Positions 16,041 to 24,876 of a stretch of DNA of 64,000 nt are shown here, piece after piece. The position numbers were made by a program, and so were the translations under genes. Positions within the stretch are counted from its first letter, which is position 1. Each line of letters starts with the position of its first letter. The DNA is from a bacterium. Its GTDB lineage: Bacteria; Bdellovibrionota_G; JALEGL01. Where the stretch lies: NCBI GenBank assembly GCA_022763185.1, contig JALEGL010000012.1, positions 62,001 through 126,000 on the forward strand. Direction: 5' to 3'. The notes under the pieces were generated by a model that ran no database searches, had not been told where the DNA came from, and worked only from the letters and a program-made list of their open reading frames with translations.

Positions 16041-17432
16041 TTATACGAAATGTTGTTTAATCACATCCGATAAACCAACGCCATTACGATGATTGCCCAA
16101 CAGAACTATATTTGGGTGAGACTTATTCAGTTTGTCAATGCTAGTGTTTTTTTCAGCATGACCAATTTCATACTGTGGCATGGCTCTGGGCCATCGTTGG
16201 AGTGTTTGAAATAGTGCTGCTTGCTTGATGCCTAAAATATCTGACAGTTCATCGTGGGCAAGTTGCATTAGCTCTTGATCACTGTGATTTAAAATAGATT
16301 CATTGTTCATGCCACCCATGAATACTCTACAAACAACTGTGTCTTGTGGTGATCTTTGGGGGAATTTATGATTCAAAAAAGAACAGGCTAAAATTTTTCT
16401 TTGCTCTATTTCTGGAATGATAAACCCGGCAGCTTTAGGAAGGTTTTCAATATCAGATTTCTTGTAAATCAATATCGCAATAGCAGAAGAAGCGGTTCTA
16501 ATTGATTGAAGTGCATCAGATAATTTCGGTGAACAGTGTGCAAGCAATTGAGAAGAGGATTGTAAAGTGTTGGCCATAACCAGAGTATTTGTTGCATATT
16601 GGGTGTTGTTTTGATCTGTGACGATATAGCCATGCTCATCTTTATCAACAGTTTTGATGAGGCAATTCTTTTGAATATGGACACCTTGCTCAAGTAAAGA
16701 CTTTTCCAAAGCATGGATGAGTTGTGACATGCCGTTTTGTAAACTGTAAAATAAATTGTAACGCGGGCCGCTGCTTTTACTGGTAAAGCTGTTTTTGAGC
16801 AAGCCCAGAATAACGCTACCGTATTTTTGTTCAAGCTCAATAAAAACGGGAAGGGTGGCTTTTAAGCTGAGCTTTTTTGGGTCAGATGTGTAGATGCCTG
16901 AAACCATACCTTGTGCAATCACTTCAAACAGTTCTTTACCAAATCTACGGACAACAAAATCTTCCAAGCTTGGATCTTTATCTTTGCCTTTAGAAATAAA
17001 AACTTCAGCCAGCACACGTAGCTTTCCTGACCATGAGAGTAAAGGCGACTTTAAAAAAGCGGTGATGTTTTTAGGAGCAATCAAATAGAAGCCGAGCGGT
17101 GTAGCTTGCAGTTGTCCTTTATGCAAAATATAACTGCGTTGATAGTTTGGATCAATGTTGATGAGTTGATCATTAAGACCTAAATCATCAATTAGATCTA
17201 AAATATGAGAAGTCTTAGGTAAAAATGAGTCTGGCCCATATTCAAGGGTACAAGGTCCCAGTGGTGTATCTACGGTATCTGTATAGATAAGACCGCCCAA
17301 ACGAGAATTTTTTTCTAAAAGAGTGATTTCATGTTTAGGTTTTTTCTTTTTTAAATAATAGGCATAACTTAAACCTGATAAACCACCACCAACAATTAAT
17401 GTTTGAGTTTTATGTGCATCAGGTTTTGACAT
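16041..17432 (-). CDS. hemY: oxygen-dependent protoporphyrinogen oxidase
   Basis: A 463-residue FAD enzyme oxidising protoporphyrinogen IX (or coproporphyrinogen III in related enzymes) to the porphyrin. The N-terminal dinucleotide fold is LIVGGGLSGLSYAYYLKKKK with EKNSRLGG; the middle has GMVSGIYTSDPKKLSLKAT; the C-terminus has the family's IVLLGNHRNGVGLSD. GAGG lies eight bases before the ATG, and hemE ends five bases upstream, so they form a haem-synthesis operon. Haem made here could supply CtaB and the CxxCH-containing lipoproteins elsewhere in the window. Confidence 0.9.
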   Translation of the reverse strand: MSKPDAHKTQTLIVGGGLSGLSYAYYLKKKKPKHEITLLEKNSRLGGLIYTDTVDTPLGPCTLEYGPDSFLPKTSHILDLIDDLGLNDQLINIDPNYQRSYILHKGQLQATPLGFYLIAPKNITAFLKSPLLSWSGKLRVLAEVFISKGKDKDPSLEDFVVRRFGKELFEVIAQGMVSGIYTSDPKKLSLKATLPVFIELEQKYGSVILGLLKNSFTSKSSGPRYNLFYSLQNGMSQLIHALEKSLLEQGVHIQKNCLIKTVDKDEHGYIVTDQNNTQYATNTLVMANTLQSSSQLLAHCSPKLSDALQSIRTASSAIAILIYKKSDIENLPKAAGFIIPEIEQRKILACSFLNHKFPQRSPQDTVVCRVFMGGMNNESILNHSDQELMQLAHDELSDILGIKQAALFQTLQRWPRAMPQYEIGHAEKNTSIDKLNKSHPNIVLLGNHRNGVGLSDVIKQHFV

Positions 17433-17437
17433 GAAGC

Positions 17438-18487
17438 TTACCTCTTTGTTTTTTGATGAACTTGCTTAACTAAAAACTGTGCATGTTCAACGGGCGTATT
17501 GGGTAAAATCCCATGCCCCAGGTTAAAGATATACCCCTGATTTGGATTATTTATGCTTGAAAGTAAATGATCTAGCTCATGTTCTATAACGGACGTATCA
17601 CAAAGTAAGGTGACAGGGTCTAGATTTCCTTGAACTGCTTTTAGATTTAAATCTTGTTTCATTGTGTTGAGTGGAGTTCTAAAATCAATGCCCATAACAT
17701 CTGAGCCAGCGTCTTTCATACTTTTAATTAAATGGGCGGTGTTAACGCCAAAGTAGATGGTAGGCACATTTTTGGCATACATCTTTACAAAATCAAAAAT
17801 TTGTTTGGCAAAAGGCACAGCAAAGTTTTGAGCTTCTTGTGGAGAAAGAACGCCAATCCAACTGTCAAACAGTTGAATTGCATTGGCGCCGGCATCCAAC
17901 TGCAACTTCATGTAGTCTATGGTGGCTTCAGTAAGTTGATCCAACAAGGCAATAAAGGTTTCAGGGTCACTGCGCATTAGCTTTTTGGTGTGCTCAAAGT
18001 TCTTCGATGATCCACCTTCAATGGCATAGGAGGCTACCGTAAAAGGACTGCCTGCAAAACCAATGAGTGGAATATGCGTAGGCAAATTTTTACGGGTCAG
18101 GGCAACGGCTTGTTCAAGGTAAACATGGTTGTTTTTAATATCAGGCTCAACCAGCTGTTCAACCGTTGATCCTAAACGAAATGGGTTGTGTATGGTTGGT
18201 CCATGTCCTTTGAGAAAATCCAAATCAAAACCCAAGCTCTCTAAAATGAGTAAGATGTCTGCAAAAATAATGGCTGCATCAACATTGAGCATGTCCACAG
18301 CCAAACAGGTCACCTCACTGACCAGCTCGGGAGATTTACACAATTCTAAAAAACTGTGCTTTGCACGAATATCTCTGTACTCTTTTTGGTAGCGACCCGC
18401 CTGGCGCATGATCCAGACTGGGGTATAAGGCGTTTCTTGACCAAAACAAGCTTGAATAAATGGAGATTGTTCTATTTCTTTACTCAT
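17438..18487 (-). CDS. hemE: uroporphyrinogen decarboxylase HemE
   Basis: A 349-residue enzyme decarboxylating uroporphyrinogen III to coproporphyrinogen III. The N-terminal signature PVWIMRQAGRYQKEYRDIRA is present with both arginines, followed by FADILLILESLGFDL, GFAGSPFTVASYAIEGG and the C-terminal GYIFNLGHGILPNTPVEH, all typical. Length is normal. It is first in the hemE-hemY pair; hemE's ATG lacks an obvious ribosome-binding site. Confidence 0.95.
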   Translation of the reverse strand: MSKEIEQSPFIQACFGQETPYTPVWIMRQAGRYQKEYRDIRAKHSFLELCKSPELVSEVTCLAVDMLNVDAAIIFADILLILESLGFDLDFLKGHGPTIHNPFRLGSTVEQLVEPDIKNNHVYLEQAVALTRKNLPTHIPLIGFAGSPFTVASYAIEGGSSKNFEHTKKLMRSDPETFIALLDQLTEATIDYMKLQLDAGANAIQLFDSWIGVLSPQEAQNFAVPFAKQIFDFVKMYAKNVPTIYFGVNTAHLIKSMKDAGSDVMGIDFRTPLNTMKQDLNLKAVQGNLDPVTLLCDTSVIEHELDHLLSSINNPNQGYIFNLGHGILPNTPVEHAQFLVKQVHQKTKR

Positions 18488-18527
18488 GTGCGCTATGTAA
18501 CATGAAGTTTGTGGAAATGCTTTTTTT

Positions 18528-19085
18528 TTAGATTTGTGGGTTTTTTTGTAAAAGCTGGATAAGTTTATCCGGCAAAAGTTGTTCTAATACTTGCTGGTTT
18601 TGAGTGCTTAAGGCTTCTCTAATGGCTGTACTGGAGAAGTTAGGAATGGCAAACTTCTCTTGCGTGTAGTTTTCACGGGGGACAAGGCACACACCAAAAT
18701 CTCTTTCTATAGCATCAAAGCGATACCAAAGGTCTTTTTGTTGTAAGATATCACTGCCAACAATCAATTTAAAATTGTTATTGGGGTATTGTTTTTTTAA
18801 CAATTGAAGGGTGTTATAAGTTCTTCCATCGGTTGCGTCGGAAGCTTCAATGTTGGACACGTGAAACGGATGTTCAAAATCCATGATTAAGGTTTGACAC
18901 AATTGCATGCGAAAATCAAAATCCCAACTTTTTTTTCCCAAAGCATGTTTAAAAGTAGGGCAAAACCAAATTTCATCCAAGTTGTATCGTTTAAGGGCAT
19001 AACAAGCCGCTAAAAAATGGCCATAATGCGGTGGAGAAAAGCTCCCACCAAAAAATCCTATGGTTTTATTGATGTTATCTGACAT
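18528..19085 (-). CDS. nadD: nicotinate-nucleotide adenylyltransferase
   Basis: A 185-residue nucleotidyltransferase converting nicotinate mononucleotide and ATP to deamido-NAD. The N-terminal GFFGGSFSPPHYGH holds the GGxFxPxHxGH nucleotide-binding motif, and FSSTAIREAL near the C-terminus is the ISSTxIR-type motif. I start at 19085 (MSDNINKTIG). The frame stays open to 19214, but that extension is translated from a hairpin-rich intergenic element and does not look like protein. Even so, no clear ribosome-binding site precedes 19085. With nadA it contributes to NAD synthesis. Confidence 0.85.
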   Translation of the reverse strand: MSDNINKTIGFFGGSFSPPHYGHFLAACYALKRYNLDEIWFCPTFKHALGKKSWDFDFRMQLCQTLIMDFEHPFHVSNIEASDATDGRTYNTLQLLKKQYPNNNFKLIVGSDILQQKDLWYRFDAIERDFGVCLVPRENYTQEKFAIPNFSSTAIREALSTQNQQVLEQLLPDKLIQLLQKNPQI

Positions 19086-19154
19086 GAAATAGTTTTTAAA
19101 ATTTGAGTTTTTAGCCTTTTTAAACGGAGGAGAGGTTTTATACCGATTCCGACC

Positions 19155-19247
19155 TGGGTGGGTTGAATTGACCCAAAACCGCGTTTTTGGGTCAAGAAGG
19201 GGCGGGCCTTGCATAAGTAACTGTAAGACCTTTGGTCTAACAGTTAC
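19155..19247. repeat. two adjacent strong hairpins in the nadD leader
   Basis: The first hairpin pairs TTGACCCAAAA (19168-19178) perfectly with TTTTGGGTCAA (19185-19195) around a 6-nt loop; an overlapping TGGGTTGAATTGACCCA offers an alternative fold. The second pairs GTAACTGTAAGACC (19217-19230) with GGTCTAACAGTTAC (19234-19247), one mismatch, 3-nt loop. They lie between the barrel gene and nadD, both on the minus strand. Neither is followed by a U-run. They may be an attenuator, an RNA-processing site or a small repeat element. Confidence 0.6.
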
Positions 19248-19274
19248 TAAAGATCCCCCCTTAACAAAAAAGGA

Positions 19275-19751
19275 TTAGAAATGGACGCCGATTGAGGCTC
19301 TAGGCTCCAGCAAATTATCCGCACCATCCAGGATCAAGTACTCAACCCCAACATTGGCAGAAAACATGAATAACTTAACCACGGTCACACCGGCACCTAA
19401 ACTGGTAAAATAAGTGCTGTCACTGCCGGGCAGGTCATAGCTAATAAATCCAGTACCTAAAGAAGCGTAAGGTGCAAAAACACCCGTAGGCACTCTGGCA
19501 ATGCCTGTTAGCCTATAAGCATTGGCTGCAGGTACAGGATCGTTTTCTAGAAAACGGCTATAACTGCCTTCAACAGCAAAGATTTTAACAAACTGGTATC
19601 CTGCTGTAACGCCCAAGCTTACTTGAGTATTTTGATTAGAACTCAAGGGAACAACAGCGCCTGCTGTAGGTCTTACATAAAAACCTGCCTGTGCAGAGCT
19701 TAATCCCAAACATAAAATTGTAAGTAGTATGGTTAAATTAATTTTTTTCAT
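19275..19751 (-). CDS. small outer-membrane beta-barrel protein
   Basis: A 158-residue protein starting at MKKINLTILLTILCLGLSSA, a signal peptide cleaved after AQA. An in-frame upstream ATG at 19829 would overlap the divergent gene and hide the signal. The mature part alternates hydrophobic and polar residues (FYVRPTAGAVVPL, SLGVTAGYQFVKIFAVEGSY, LGTGFISYDL) and ends RASIGVHF with a terminal Phe, as in 8-stranded OmpA/OmpW-like barrels. No function can be assigned. It is divergent from mtaB with about 60 bp between them. Confidence 0.72.
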   Translation of the reverse strand: MKKINLTILLTILCLGLSSAQAGFYVRPTAGAVVPLSSNQNTQVSLGVTAGYQFVKIFAVEGSYSRFLENDPVPAANAYRLTGIARVPTGVFAPYASLGTGFISYDLPGSDSTYFTSLGAGVTVVKLFMFSANVGVEYLILDGADNLLEPRASIGVHF

Positions 19752-19813
19752 GTTGAGAATATACCTTATCTTGGCTTGACTCCCAAGTTTTCTAAGCATA
19801 AAAGGACATGGCA

Positions 19814-21112
19814 ATGGCACAAAATACAAAAAAAACGCTTAAAACCTATACTTTTGGCTGTAAAGTCAACTGGTTTGATTCTGCGCAAGTGGAATCCGCA
19901 GTAAGTCAGTTTAAAAACTGGAATATTGATGCAAAAAGTAAAAACCCAGATGCAGTGGTTATTAATACTTGTACGGTCACTGAGTCAGCGGATAAACAGG
20001 CAAGACAGCTGATTAGAAAAGTGCACCGTGACACACCCAATGCTAAAATTATTGTTACAGGCTGCTATGCCGAGGCAGACGCTGATAGAATTAGCCAAAT
20101 GCCAGGTGTAAGCGATGTTGTTGCCATAAAAGATAGACCCAAGATCAATGAGAGCTTAGGTTTGCCTAGTTTAACAGAAAATGATGCCTTTAAAACTCTG
20201 GCTCAGACCAGTCAAAGAACAAGAGCCTATTTAAAAATGCAAGATGGTTGTAATGCTTATTGCGCATTTTGTGTTTTGCCTTATGTGAGAGGAAGAAGTC
20301 GTTCTATTGATATAAAGACGCTTGTGGAACTTGCGCAATCCTATGAGCAACACGGTTATAAAGAAATGATTATCACCGGTACGCATGTTGGCAGTTATGG
20401 TAGAGACTTAAAGCCTCGTATGACCTTTGCCAAAGCTTTGGATCAAATTTTAAAAGAAACTCATACAATTCGATTAAAAGTCAGTTCTTTAGAGCCTACA
20501 ACCTTAACCCCAGAATTTATTAAAGTGGTAGGAGAAAACTCAAGAATTGTTCCGCACTTTCATATTCCTATGCAAAGTGGCAGTGACGATGTCCTACGGC
20601 GGATGAATAGAAAAAATAAAGCACAAAATTTTAATGAAAGAATTATGGCTTTGTCAAAAACTCAAGATAACGTTTGTATCGGTACAGATGTGATTGTTGG
20701 TTTTTGTGGTGAAACTGAACAAGACTTTATGCAATCCTATGAAGCATTAAAAAATCTGCCGATCAGTTATTTTCATGTTTTCCCTTACTCTGGCCGTCCT
20801 GGAACTAGAGCAGAAAAAGTATTTACAGATGATGTTGATCCTCAGGTAAAAAAGCATAGAGTAAAGTTGTTAAGAGACTTAAGTTTTTTAAAACAAACAG
20901 AGTTTTATCAACGTTTTGAACATACAACAGAGAAAATTTTGGTGGAAAAAAAGAGAGATAAAGAAGGTTATTTACAAGGCCAAACCACACGTTATGTTCG
21001 CGTTAAAATAAAAGGGCATGATAGATTACAAGAAAAAGAAGTTGAAGTTCAGTTGTCGCAACTGGATAATAAAAATACGGAAAACATCGTTTTTTATGCT
21101 GATGTTTTGTAG
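19814..21112 (+). CDS. mtaB: tRNA t6A37 methylthiotransferase MtaB
   Basis: A 432-residue radical-SAM methylthiotransferase that converts t6A37 to ms2t6A in ANN-decoding tRNAs. The N-terminal UPF0004 domain binds one Fe-S cluster through cysteines in FGCKVNWFDS, INTCTVTES and VTGCYAEAD; the radical-SAM cluster is in GCNAYCAFCVLPYVRGRSRS; a C-terminal TRAM-like domain follows. The CKVN and CTVT forms point to MtaB rather than MiaB or RimO. I choose the ATG at 19814, seven bases after AAAGGA; the ATG at 19808 is only one base away. rnc follows 6 bp later. Confidence 0.9.
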   Translation: MAQNTKKTLKTYTFGCKVNWFDSAQVESAVSQFKNWNIDAKSKNPDAVVINTCTVTESADKQARQLIRKVHRDTPNAKIIVTGCYAEADADRISQMPGVSDVVAIKDRPKINESLGLPSLTENDAFKTLAQTSQRTRAYLKMQDGCNAYCAFCVLPYVRGRSRSIDIKTLVELAQSYEQHGYKEMIITGTHVGSYGRDLKPRMTFAKALDQILKETHTIRLKVSSLEPTTLTPEFIKVVGENSRIVPHFHIPMQSGSDDVLRRMNRKNKAQNFNERIMALSKTQDNVCIGTDVIVGFCGETEQDFMQSYEALKNLPISYFHVFPYSGRPGTRAEKVFTDDVDPQVKKHRVKLLRDLSFLKQTEFYQRFEHTTEKILVEKKRDKEGYLQGQTTRYVRVKIKGHDRLQEKEVEVQLSQLDNKNTENIVFYADVL

Positions 21113-21118
21113 AGAGTA

Positions 21119-21823
21119 ATGAAATCAATATACAAAATACTGTCTGATATTTGTCAAATAGACATCCAAGAAAACATTGTGTTTGAAGAAGCATTAAGTC
21201 ATAAGTCTTGGCTGGTAGAGAACCCAGTATCTTACAATGATTATGAACGCTTGGAGTTTTTGGGAGATGCAGTTTTAAACTTTATTGTTTCAGATTTATT
21301 TTATGACCAGTACCCTGATAAAGCTGAAGGTGACTTAACGCAGTTTAGGTCATCAGTGGTGAATGAAAGTGTTTTGGGTCAGGCTATTGAAAAGCTTAAA
21401 ATTAATGGTTTAATTAAGTTGGGCTTGGGTGAAGAAAGGTCCGGTGGGCACAATAAACTTTCTATTTTGTCTGATGTTTTTGAGTCCTTGTTGGCTGCTT
21501 TATACCTTACACATGGTATAGGCGCAGCTAAAGCTTTTGTTATAAATGGATTGGCAGAAGTACTCAATAATGTTGATAGTGTACAGTTCAACAAAGATTT
21601 TAAGACACAACTACAAGAAAAAACACAAAAGTATTTTAAAATTTTGCCCATTTATAATACTCTAAAAAGCGCTGGTCCCGATCATGATAAAACGTTTACT
21701 ATAAAAGTTCACATCAAAGGTTATACATTTGATGGTCAAGGCAACAGTAAAAAACAAGCACAACAAGATGCAGCTCAAAAGGCTCTGCAGCAATTTGCAA
21801 GAATAAAGGATGGTCAATCGTGA
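21119..21823 (+). CDS. rnc: ribonuclease III
   Basis: A 234-residue double-strand-specific endoribonuclease that processes rRNA precursors. The signature YERLEFLGDAVLNF holds the catalytic acidic residues, with ALSHKSW before it and LSDVFESLLAALYL carrying the second acidic cluster. A C-terminal double-stranded-RNA-binding domain spans about 160-228 (FKTQLQEKTQKY ... GNSKKQAQQDAAQKALQQF). The last four bases overlap der (GTGA), so the two are translationally coupled. Confidence 0.95.
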   Translation: MKSIYKILSDICQIDIQENIVFEEALSHKSWLVENPVSYNDYERLEFLGDAVLNFIVSDLFYDQYPDKAEGDLTQFRSSVVNESVLGQAIEKLKINGLIKLGLGEERSGGHNKLSILSDVFESLLAALYLTHGIGAAKAFVINGLAEVLNNVDSVQFNKDFKTQLQEKTQKYFKILPIYNTLKSAGPDHDKTFTIKVHIKGYTFDGQGNSKKQAQQDAAQKALQQFARIKDGQS

Positions 21824-23208
21824 AAGCATTTTCAATTGCTATTGTTGGACGCCCCAACGTGGGAAAGTCAACACTGTTTAATCGAATGATTAAATCTCGG
21901 CGCTCCATCGTTCATGACCAACCGGGCATTACACGTGATGTTATTATGGAAAACGTGCAACTCGCTGGATATAATATAGAGCTTATGGACACGGGGGGGT
22001 TAAGTTCATTTAGTAAACGTCCCAATGATACAATGTTGGCTAGAGTTTTTGATAAAGCCATACACTTTATCAAACAAAGTGATTTGGTCTTATTTGTGGT
22101 TGATGGGATTGTTGGTTTAACAGAAGAAGATAGAGTTGTTGCTAAAGATTTACGCAAATTAAATATTCCAATCATGCTTGTGGTTAACAAAATTGACCCA
22201 GGAGCCATGTACAGGCAAGAAAGTGATTTTTATGCCTTAGGTTTTAAAGATTACTTTCCCGTAGCTGCAGAACATAATTACGGCATATCCAATGTTATAG
22301 AAGAAATTGAAAGTCAATTAAAACATATTCAGCATGATCAAGGCAAAGTCTCATCAGAAGATAAACCTTTAACTTCAATAAAAGTTGCCTTGTTGGGACG
22401 TCCCAATGTGGGAAAATCAACTTTATTTAACCGTATGCTGGGTGAAGATCGATCGATTGTATCGGATGTTGCTGGAACGACGAGGGATAGCATCAACTCT
22501 GACTTTATTAAAAATGATACACACTGGACTTTTGTGGATACCGCCGGCATCAGAAAAACATCCAAGATAAAAAAAGATAACATTGAGTTTTACTCAGTAA
22601 CGCGGGCTAAAAAAGCGGTTGACGCCAGCGATGTTATCATCTTGATGCTCAATGCAGAGGATAATATTACGACTCAAGATCAAAAAATAGCGGCTTATAT
22701 TATGGAACAGCGCAAAGCCTTATTAATTTTAGCCAATAAATGGGATGAGCAACCCAAAGGTGATAGCCCAAGAAAAGATTTTAGAGAAGAGTTGTATTAC
22801 AGAGCACCTTTTTTACGATTTGCAGAGGTTAAATTTATCTCTGCAAAAGAAGGTTTAGGCACAGGTAATTTATTGTCTGGGATCAAGTCACTTTATCATA
22901 AGCTAAACAGTGTATTTAGTGAAGAAGAGCTTAAAGATGCCTATAAAGCTATTATTGCCGCAAACCCTCCTAAAGGTCCTAAAGCGCATATTTTAGAATT
23001 TAGGCGCTTATCTTATCGCCCCAATCCAGCACCAACATTTTTTATCCGTTGCAATAAACGCAGGTATGTTCCTGAAGCGTTAAAGAAATTTTGGAAGAAC
23101 AGTCTGTATCATTTGTTTGATTTGCAAGGAATTCCCATTAAATTGGTGTTTCATGAACACATGTTAAAAAACCCTGAGGACTTTGAGGAGACTGAAGTTG
23201 AAGTTTAG
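21820..23208 (+). CDS. der: ribosome-assembly GTPase Der (EngA)
   Basis: A 462-residue GTPase of 50S-subunit assembly with two tandem G domains: GRPNVGKSTLFNRM occurs near residue 10 and again near 195, each followed by its own switch (DTGGLS; DTAGIRK) and NKxD motif (NKID; NKWD). A C-terminal KH-like domain ends the protein. It starts with GTG inside the rnc stop region. No terminator is evident before the sigma-54-type promoter of the next gene 80 bp downstream. Confidence 0.96.
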   Translation: MKAFSIAIVGRPNVGKSTLFNRMIKSRRSIVHDQPGITRDVIMENVQLAGYNIELMDTGGLSSFSKRPNDTMLARVFDKAIHFIKQSDLVLFVVDGIVGLTEEDRVVAKDLRKLNIPIMLVVNKIDPGAMYRQESDFYALGFKDYFPVAAEHNYGISNVIEEIESQLKHIQHDQGKVSSEDKPLTSIKVALLGRPNVGKSTLFNRMLGEDRSIVSDVAGTTRDSINSDFIKNDTHWTFVDTAGIRKTSKIKKDNIEFYSVTRAKKAVDASDVIILMLNAEDNITTQDQKIAAYIMEQRKALLILANKWDEQPKGDSPRKDFREELYYRAPFLRFAEVKFISAKEGLGTGNLLSGIKSLYHKLNSVFSEEELKDAYKAIIAANPPKGPKAHILEFRRLSYRPNPAPTFFIRCNKRRYVPEALKKFWKNSLYHLFDLQGIPIKLVFHEHMLKNPEDFEETEVEV

Positions 23209-23288
23209 TTTTGCGGCTAAAGACTGACAATGCTGATAGTTTGCACAAGAGATTAGTATAAAAAATAAAGTAAAATCAGTGCCTTATG

Positions 23289-23305
23289 TTGGCATTATCT
23301 TTGCT
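23289..23305 (+). promoter_or_regulatory. sigma-54-type -24/-12 promoter
   Basis: TTGGCATTATCTTTGCT matches the sigma-54 consensus TGGCAY-N5-TTGCW with GG and GC exactly ten bases apart. Counting 12 bases on from the C of the GC element puts transcription start at about 23316, two bases before the ATG at 23318. No ribosome-binding site is present. A loose relative of the window's candidate activator site (ATGCTGATAGTTTGCACA) lies at 23230-23247. Confidence 0.75.
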
Positions 23306-23317
23306 TTTTAATAGACT

Positions 23318-23905
23318 ATGATCAATCAACGCAAAACACGACTTAAATTTTATACCATCATGATGCTTGCAGTAATTAGTTTATTTTTACATGGTTGTGG
23401 TCGCCCTTTGACTTATGATGGACAAAGCTTTTTGACCGATCCAGATGGAGATCAGGTTGATTCAATTTATGATAACTGTCCAAACGTATATAATCCAACA
23501 CAAATAGATTCTGATAATAATGGTCTAGGGGATGCGTGTGAGGATGTAAGTTCAAGCAATGAAAGTCCCTCACTTTATTCTATGGAACTATTAAATGTAG
23601 ATGGCACAAGCTGCAGTAGAAAGATTGTTTGGGAAGATAAATCGATGGATGAAGTTCAGGTGCAAATTATCAAAAAATATAAACGTGTATCTTTTGATCC
23701 TATAGACCAGCGTCCAGATATTACCGAATATGAAGATAGTCTTGATGTCCCCATTGTTTATGCCGGTAATTTAGGTGTGATAGAGTACGATGATCTTGAT
23801 TTAGAAAGTTGGATGAAGGCTTTAAGATATCAAATCAAAGTTACTCTTGCCGACGGTAATGTGCTGTTGTCTAATGAAATGAATGAAAGCTTTGCTTGTG
23901 AGTAA
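23318..23905 (+). CDS. TSP3-repeat lipoprotein, copy 1
   Basis: A 195-residue lipoprotein. The signal peptide ends in a FLHGC lipobox, followed by a conserved GRPLTYDGQSFLTD, one thrombospondin-type-3 calcium-binding unit (DPDGDQVDSIYDNCPNVYNP and DSDNNGLGDACED), and a C-terminal domain of about 115 residues with a cysteine pair (SCSRKIVWEDKS; SFACE at the end). The next gene on the strand is a clear paralogue with the same architecture. It probably sits on the envelope surface and binds calcium. The start has no ribosome-binding site and a sigma-54-type promoter immediately upstream. Confidence 0.75.
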   Translation: MINQRKTRLKFYTIMMLAVISLFLHGCGRPLTYDGQSFLTDPDGDQVDSIYDNCPNVYNPTQIDSDNNGLGDACEDVSSSNESPSLYSMELLNVDGTSCSRKIVWEDKSMDEVQVQIIKKYKRVSFDPIDQRPDITEYEDSLDVPIVYAGNLGVIEYDDLDLESWMKALRYQIKVTLADGNVLLSNEMNESFACE

Positions 23906-24135
23906 GTTGATTAAAGCAAAAGACCTTTAAGTTGATCTAACACCATTCTTCACTTGGCTTAGCGTTAACCTTTAGAGTTAAATATATTTTGTGTGCTGTA
24001 TTGACTTGGCCTCTATTTTATAATCATCAAATAAACCAATCATCATCAATGAGACAATGAATATACATAAGCCGAAAAGCTGCACAGTTTTTTTTAAAAT
24101 AAATTAAATAAAATCAATGGCTTGAGTTGATTTTT

Positions 24136-24152
24136 TTGGCATTCGTGTTGCA
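24136..24152 (+). promoter_or_regulatory. sigma-54-type -24/-12 promoter
   Basis: TTGGCATTCGTGTTGCA is an essentially perfect sigma-54 consensus (TGGCAT-N5-TTGCA, GG-N10-GC). Predicted transcription start is about 24163, again two bases before the ATG (24165). The upstream 60 bp resemble those of copy 1 (an AAAATAAA...TAAAATCA stretch), so promoter and gene were duplicated together. The rest of the 259-bp gap is AT-rich without other visible features. Confidence 0.8.
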
Positions 24153-24164
24153 ATATAAATCTGT

Positions 24165-24755
24165 ATGATCAATAAATTAATATATAGATACCGTGTTTTA
24201 GGACTTATAGCTTTTAGTATTACACTGTTGGCTATACAAAATTGTGCTCGTCCACTTACCTATGAAGGGCAGAGCTATTTAACCGATCCAGATGGAGATG
24301 GTGTCGATTCAATTTATGATAATTGTCCCAATGTGTATAATCCTGCGCCACAAATAGATTCAGATGGCAACGGAATAGGGGACGCCTGTGATATAGCGCC
24401 AGTAGATCTAGGTACAGCTTTTGCTAATGCAGTCTTGGTTTCTGCTGATATTGATTCAGGAAGTTGTCAAAGGCGGATTGTTTGGGAAGACTTATCCAAC
24501 AATGAAAGCAAATTTGAAATTTGGATAAGGTACGAACAGTTTGAGTGGGATCAAAATGACGAGCCTAGTATGGTAGAATACGAATACGATATCGATAGCA
24601 TTTATATTAGTGATCCCAGCACTGCTGAGCAAAGAAGCTATATTGATGATACACCTCACAGTCAAATGGAAGGTGTTTATTATAAAATAATCACAAGCTA
24701 TGATGATGGGTCAAAAAAAGAAACCAATTGGCTTTATTCATATGATGGATGTTGA
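24165..24755 (+). CDS. TSP3-repeat lipoprotein, copy 2
   Basis: A 196-residue paralogue of the preceding gene. The signal peptide leads to IQNCARPLTYEGQSYLTD, with Cys as the likely lipidation site although Asn at -1 is atypical. The TSP3 unit DPDGDGVDSIYDNCPNVYNP and DSDGNGIGDACD is nearly identical to copy 1, while the C-terminal domain is diverged but keeps SCQRRIVWEDLS and a final cysteine. The conserved head and divergent tail suggest a common anchor and spacer carrying different binding domains. Confidence 0.75.
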   Translation: MINKLIYRYRVLGLIAFSITLLAIQNCARPLTYEGQSYLTDPDGDGVDSIYDNCPNVYNPAPQIDSDGNGIGDACDIAPVDLGTAFANAVLVSADIDSGSCQRRIVWEDLSNNESKFEIWIRYEQFEWDQNDEPSMVEYEYDIDSIYISDPSTAEQRSYIDDTPHSQMEGVYYKIITSYDDGSKKETNWLYSYDGC

Positions 24756-24876
24756 ACCTCGACCTTAGAGTAAATGTGAAAAAACATATAGAATGCCACT
24801 TTTATGTTTTTCCTAAGCTAGTTTTTTGGTGGCTTGAGGTCAAATAAATAAACTGGCATTCTTTATTTCTTTAATT

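Noticed and set aside
19086-19214. N-terminal extension of nadD
   Set aside because: It is translated from two hairpins and precedes the conserved NadD start; composition does not look like protein.
24790-24862. Inverted repeat AGAATGCCA / TGGCATTCT downstream of gap
   Set aside because: Only 9 bp with a loop of more than 50 nt and no adjacent U-run; too weak for a terminator call.
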